Assembly (NCBI RefSeq): GCF_000428825.1
Contig: NZ_AUAR01000003.1
Span: forward strand, 124,001 to 188,000
Direction: 5' to 3'
From: Desulfomicrobium escambiense DSM 10707
GTDB taxonomy: Bacteria; Desulfobacterota; Desulfovibrionia; Desulfovibrionales; Desulfomicrobiaceae
DNA: 64,000 bases
Below are positions 63,133-64,000 of the stretch, in pieces. The position numbers were made by a program, and so were the translations under genes. Every line of letters begins with the position of its first letter. The first letter of the stretch is position 1. The notes beneath the pieces are model-generated. The model had not been told where the DNA came from. It searched no databases and saw only the letters and a list, made by a program, of their open reading frames with translations.

Positions 63133-64000
63133 ATGGATATCTTAAGCCTCGATCCCACCAAGTTCATTGACCTCAACACCATGGCCGTCATCTTCCTCTT
63201 CCTGGTCGGCTTCATCGGCGGTCTGGTCAGCGGCTTCATCGGCTCCGGCGGCGCCTTCGTGCTCACCCCGGGCATGATGAGCCTGGGCGTGCCCGGCACC
63301 GTGGCCGTGGCCAGCAACATGTGCCACAAGTTTCCCAAGGCCCTGGTCGGCGCCATCAAGCGCTACCGCTACGGCCAGGTCGACGTGAAGATGGGCCTGA
63401 TCATGGCCGCTTCGGCCGGCATCGGCGTGCAGATCGGCATCAAGATCCAGCAGGTCATCCTGGCCATGTGGGGCCAGGCCGGGTCCGACCTCTACGTCAG
63501 CCTGTCCTTCGTTTTCGTGCTGGTCTTCGTGGGCGGCTACGTCATGAAGGATGCCATCAAGTGCGCCCGCTGCGGCGGCGAGGAAGAGACCACGGCCCTG
63601 GCCAAGCGCCTGCAGAAGATCGAGCTGTGGCCCATGATCAACTTCCCGCGCTCGGGCCTGCGCATCTCCCTGTGGTTCACCCTGCCCGTGGGCTTCGCCA
63701 CCGGCATCCTGGCCGCCACCATCGCCGTCGGCGGATTCGTGGGCGTGCCCGGCATGATCTACGTCATGGGCGTTCCCGGCCTCATGGCCTCGGCCACGGA
63801 ACTGGTCATCGCCTTCGTCATGGGCCTGGGCGGCTCCATCAACTGGGCCATGCACGGCATGGTCGACATCCGTCTCGTCCTCATCATCCTCGGCGGGTCG
63901 CTCCTGGGCGTCCAGCTCGGTGCCATCGGCACGACCTACGTCCGGCCGCACATGATCAAGATGGTCATGGCCACCATCATGCTCATCGTGGCCGTCAGCC
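63133..64000 (+). CDS. TauE/SafE family permease, 3' end outside window
   Basis: The first 289 residues of a membrane protein with the TSUP (TauE/SafE) signature: VGFIGGLVSGFIGSGGAFVLTPG at the start and a second similar module beginning LPVGFATGILAATIAVGGFVGVPG. Family members export sulfite, sulfoacetate or related anions. A cytoplasmic loop has a CARC pair. AAGGAG ribosome binding site, 26 bases after the 98-aa gene. No stop before the window end, so the gene continues. Confidence 0.88.
   Translation, partial: MDILSLDPTKFIDLNTMAVIFLFLVGFIGGLVSGFIGSGGAFVLTPGMMSLGVPGTVAVASNMCHKFPKALVGAIKRYRYGQVDVKMGLIMAASAGIGVQIGIKIQQVILAMWGQAGSDLYVSLSFVFVLVFVGGYVMKDAIKCARCGGEEETTALAKRLQKIELWPMINFPRSGLRISLWFTLPVGFATGILAATIAVGGFVGVPGMIYVMGVPGLMASATELVIAFVMGLGGSINWAMHGMVDIRLVLIILGGSLLGVQLGAIGTTYVRPHMIKMVMATIMLIVAVS

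Noticed and set aside
1-64000. Mobile elements, phage genes, CRISPR arrays, toxin-antitoxin or defence systems
   Set aside because: I found no transposase, integrase, regular short spaced repeats or known defence domains. The island-like content is signalling and transport genes on both strands.
1-64000. tRNA or rRNA genes
   Set aside because: No cloverleaf-like intergenic sequence or rRNA-like stretch was recognised, and nearly all space is occupied by protein genes.

Overview
The window is GC-rich and gene-dense, with no insertion sequence, CRISPR array, rRNA or tRNA gene that I can recognise. It looks like a chromosome segment of a sulfate-reducing delta-proteobacterium of the Desulfovibrionales. 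That is an inference from multihaem c-type cytochromes, many sigma-54 enhancer-binding proteins, several sulfur-oxyanion transporters and delta-proteobacterial CheA and kinase architectures. I see 44 protein-coding genes, of which the first (multihaem cytochrome) and last (TauE/SafE permease) run off the window.

Layout. 0-2.3 kb: an 8-haem cytochrome, a strong stem-loop and a small Cys-rich protein. 2.3-6.8 kb: an orphan sensor kinase, then a GspE/PilB-type ATPase and an HDOD protein. 6.9-9.3 kb (minus): LemA and a DUF2207 membrane protein. 9.5-18.8 kb: alpha-2-macroglobulin and PBP1C in an overlapping pair, then an ACT-PAS-AAA+-Fis regulator. 18.9-21.9 kb: a receiver-PAS-kinase and an NtrC-type regulator. 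22.1-30 kb: a signalling cluster of HD-GYP response regulator, two chemoreceptors, CheW, a STAS protein and CheA. 30-39.3 kb: two paralogous multi-PAS kinases, a NarL-type pair, a small IscU/NifU-like gene and a CheY-like receiver. 39.4-45.5 kb (minus): a putative sulfate exporter, a 77-aa membrane protein, a haem-c sensor kinase and its NtrC-type regulator. 45.7-49.3 kb (minus): MlaA lipoprotein, alpha/beta hydrolase and a pseudo-receiver/TPR protein. 49.5-53.7 kb (minus): phoB-phoR-pstB-phoU with a clear Pho box in front and a strong terminator behind. 53.8-59.5 kb (minus): four overlapping genes encoding a Lon protease with an inserted receiver domain, a kinase, an NtrC-type regulator and an RluA-associated domain protein. 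59.7-64 kb (plus): a 58-aa protein, a UspA-like protein, a SulP permease with a large insertion, a 98-aa membrane protein and a TauE/SafE permease.

The most interesting reading is that two unlinked sulfur-anion transport loci (45.5 kb and 59.7 kb) each lie beside a kinase plus sigma-54 activator. Both have a sigma-54-like element upstream and share a 17-bp sequence (15 of 17 identical) just upstream of it. At the second locus the activator operon begins with a Lon protease carrying a phospho-receiver between its N-terminal helical part and its AAA+ domain, with all visible catalytic residues intact. This suggests a phosphorelay-gated protease. Three near-palindromic operator copies lie in the divergent promoter region. 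The chemotaxis cluster may also be tied to c-di-GMP, because CheA contains a tandem MshEN-like motif and the cluster starts with an HD-GYP protein. All functional statements come from reading motifs; no database search was run.
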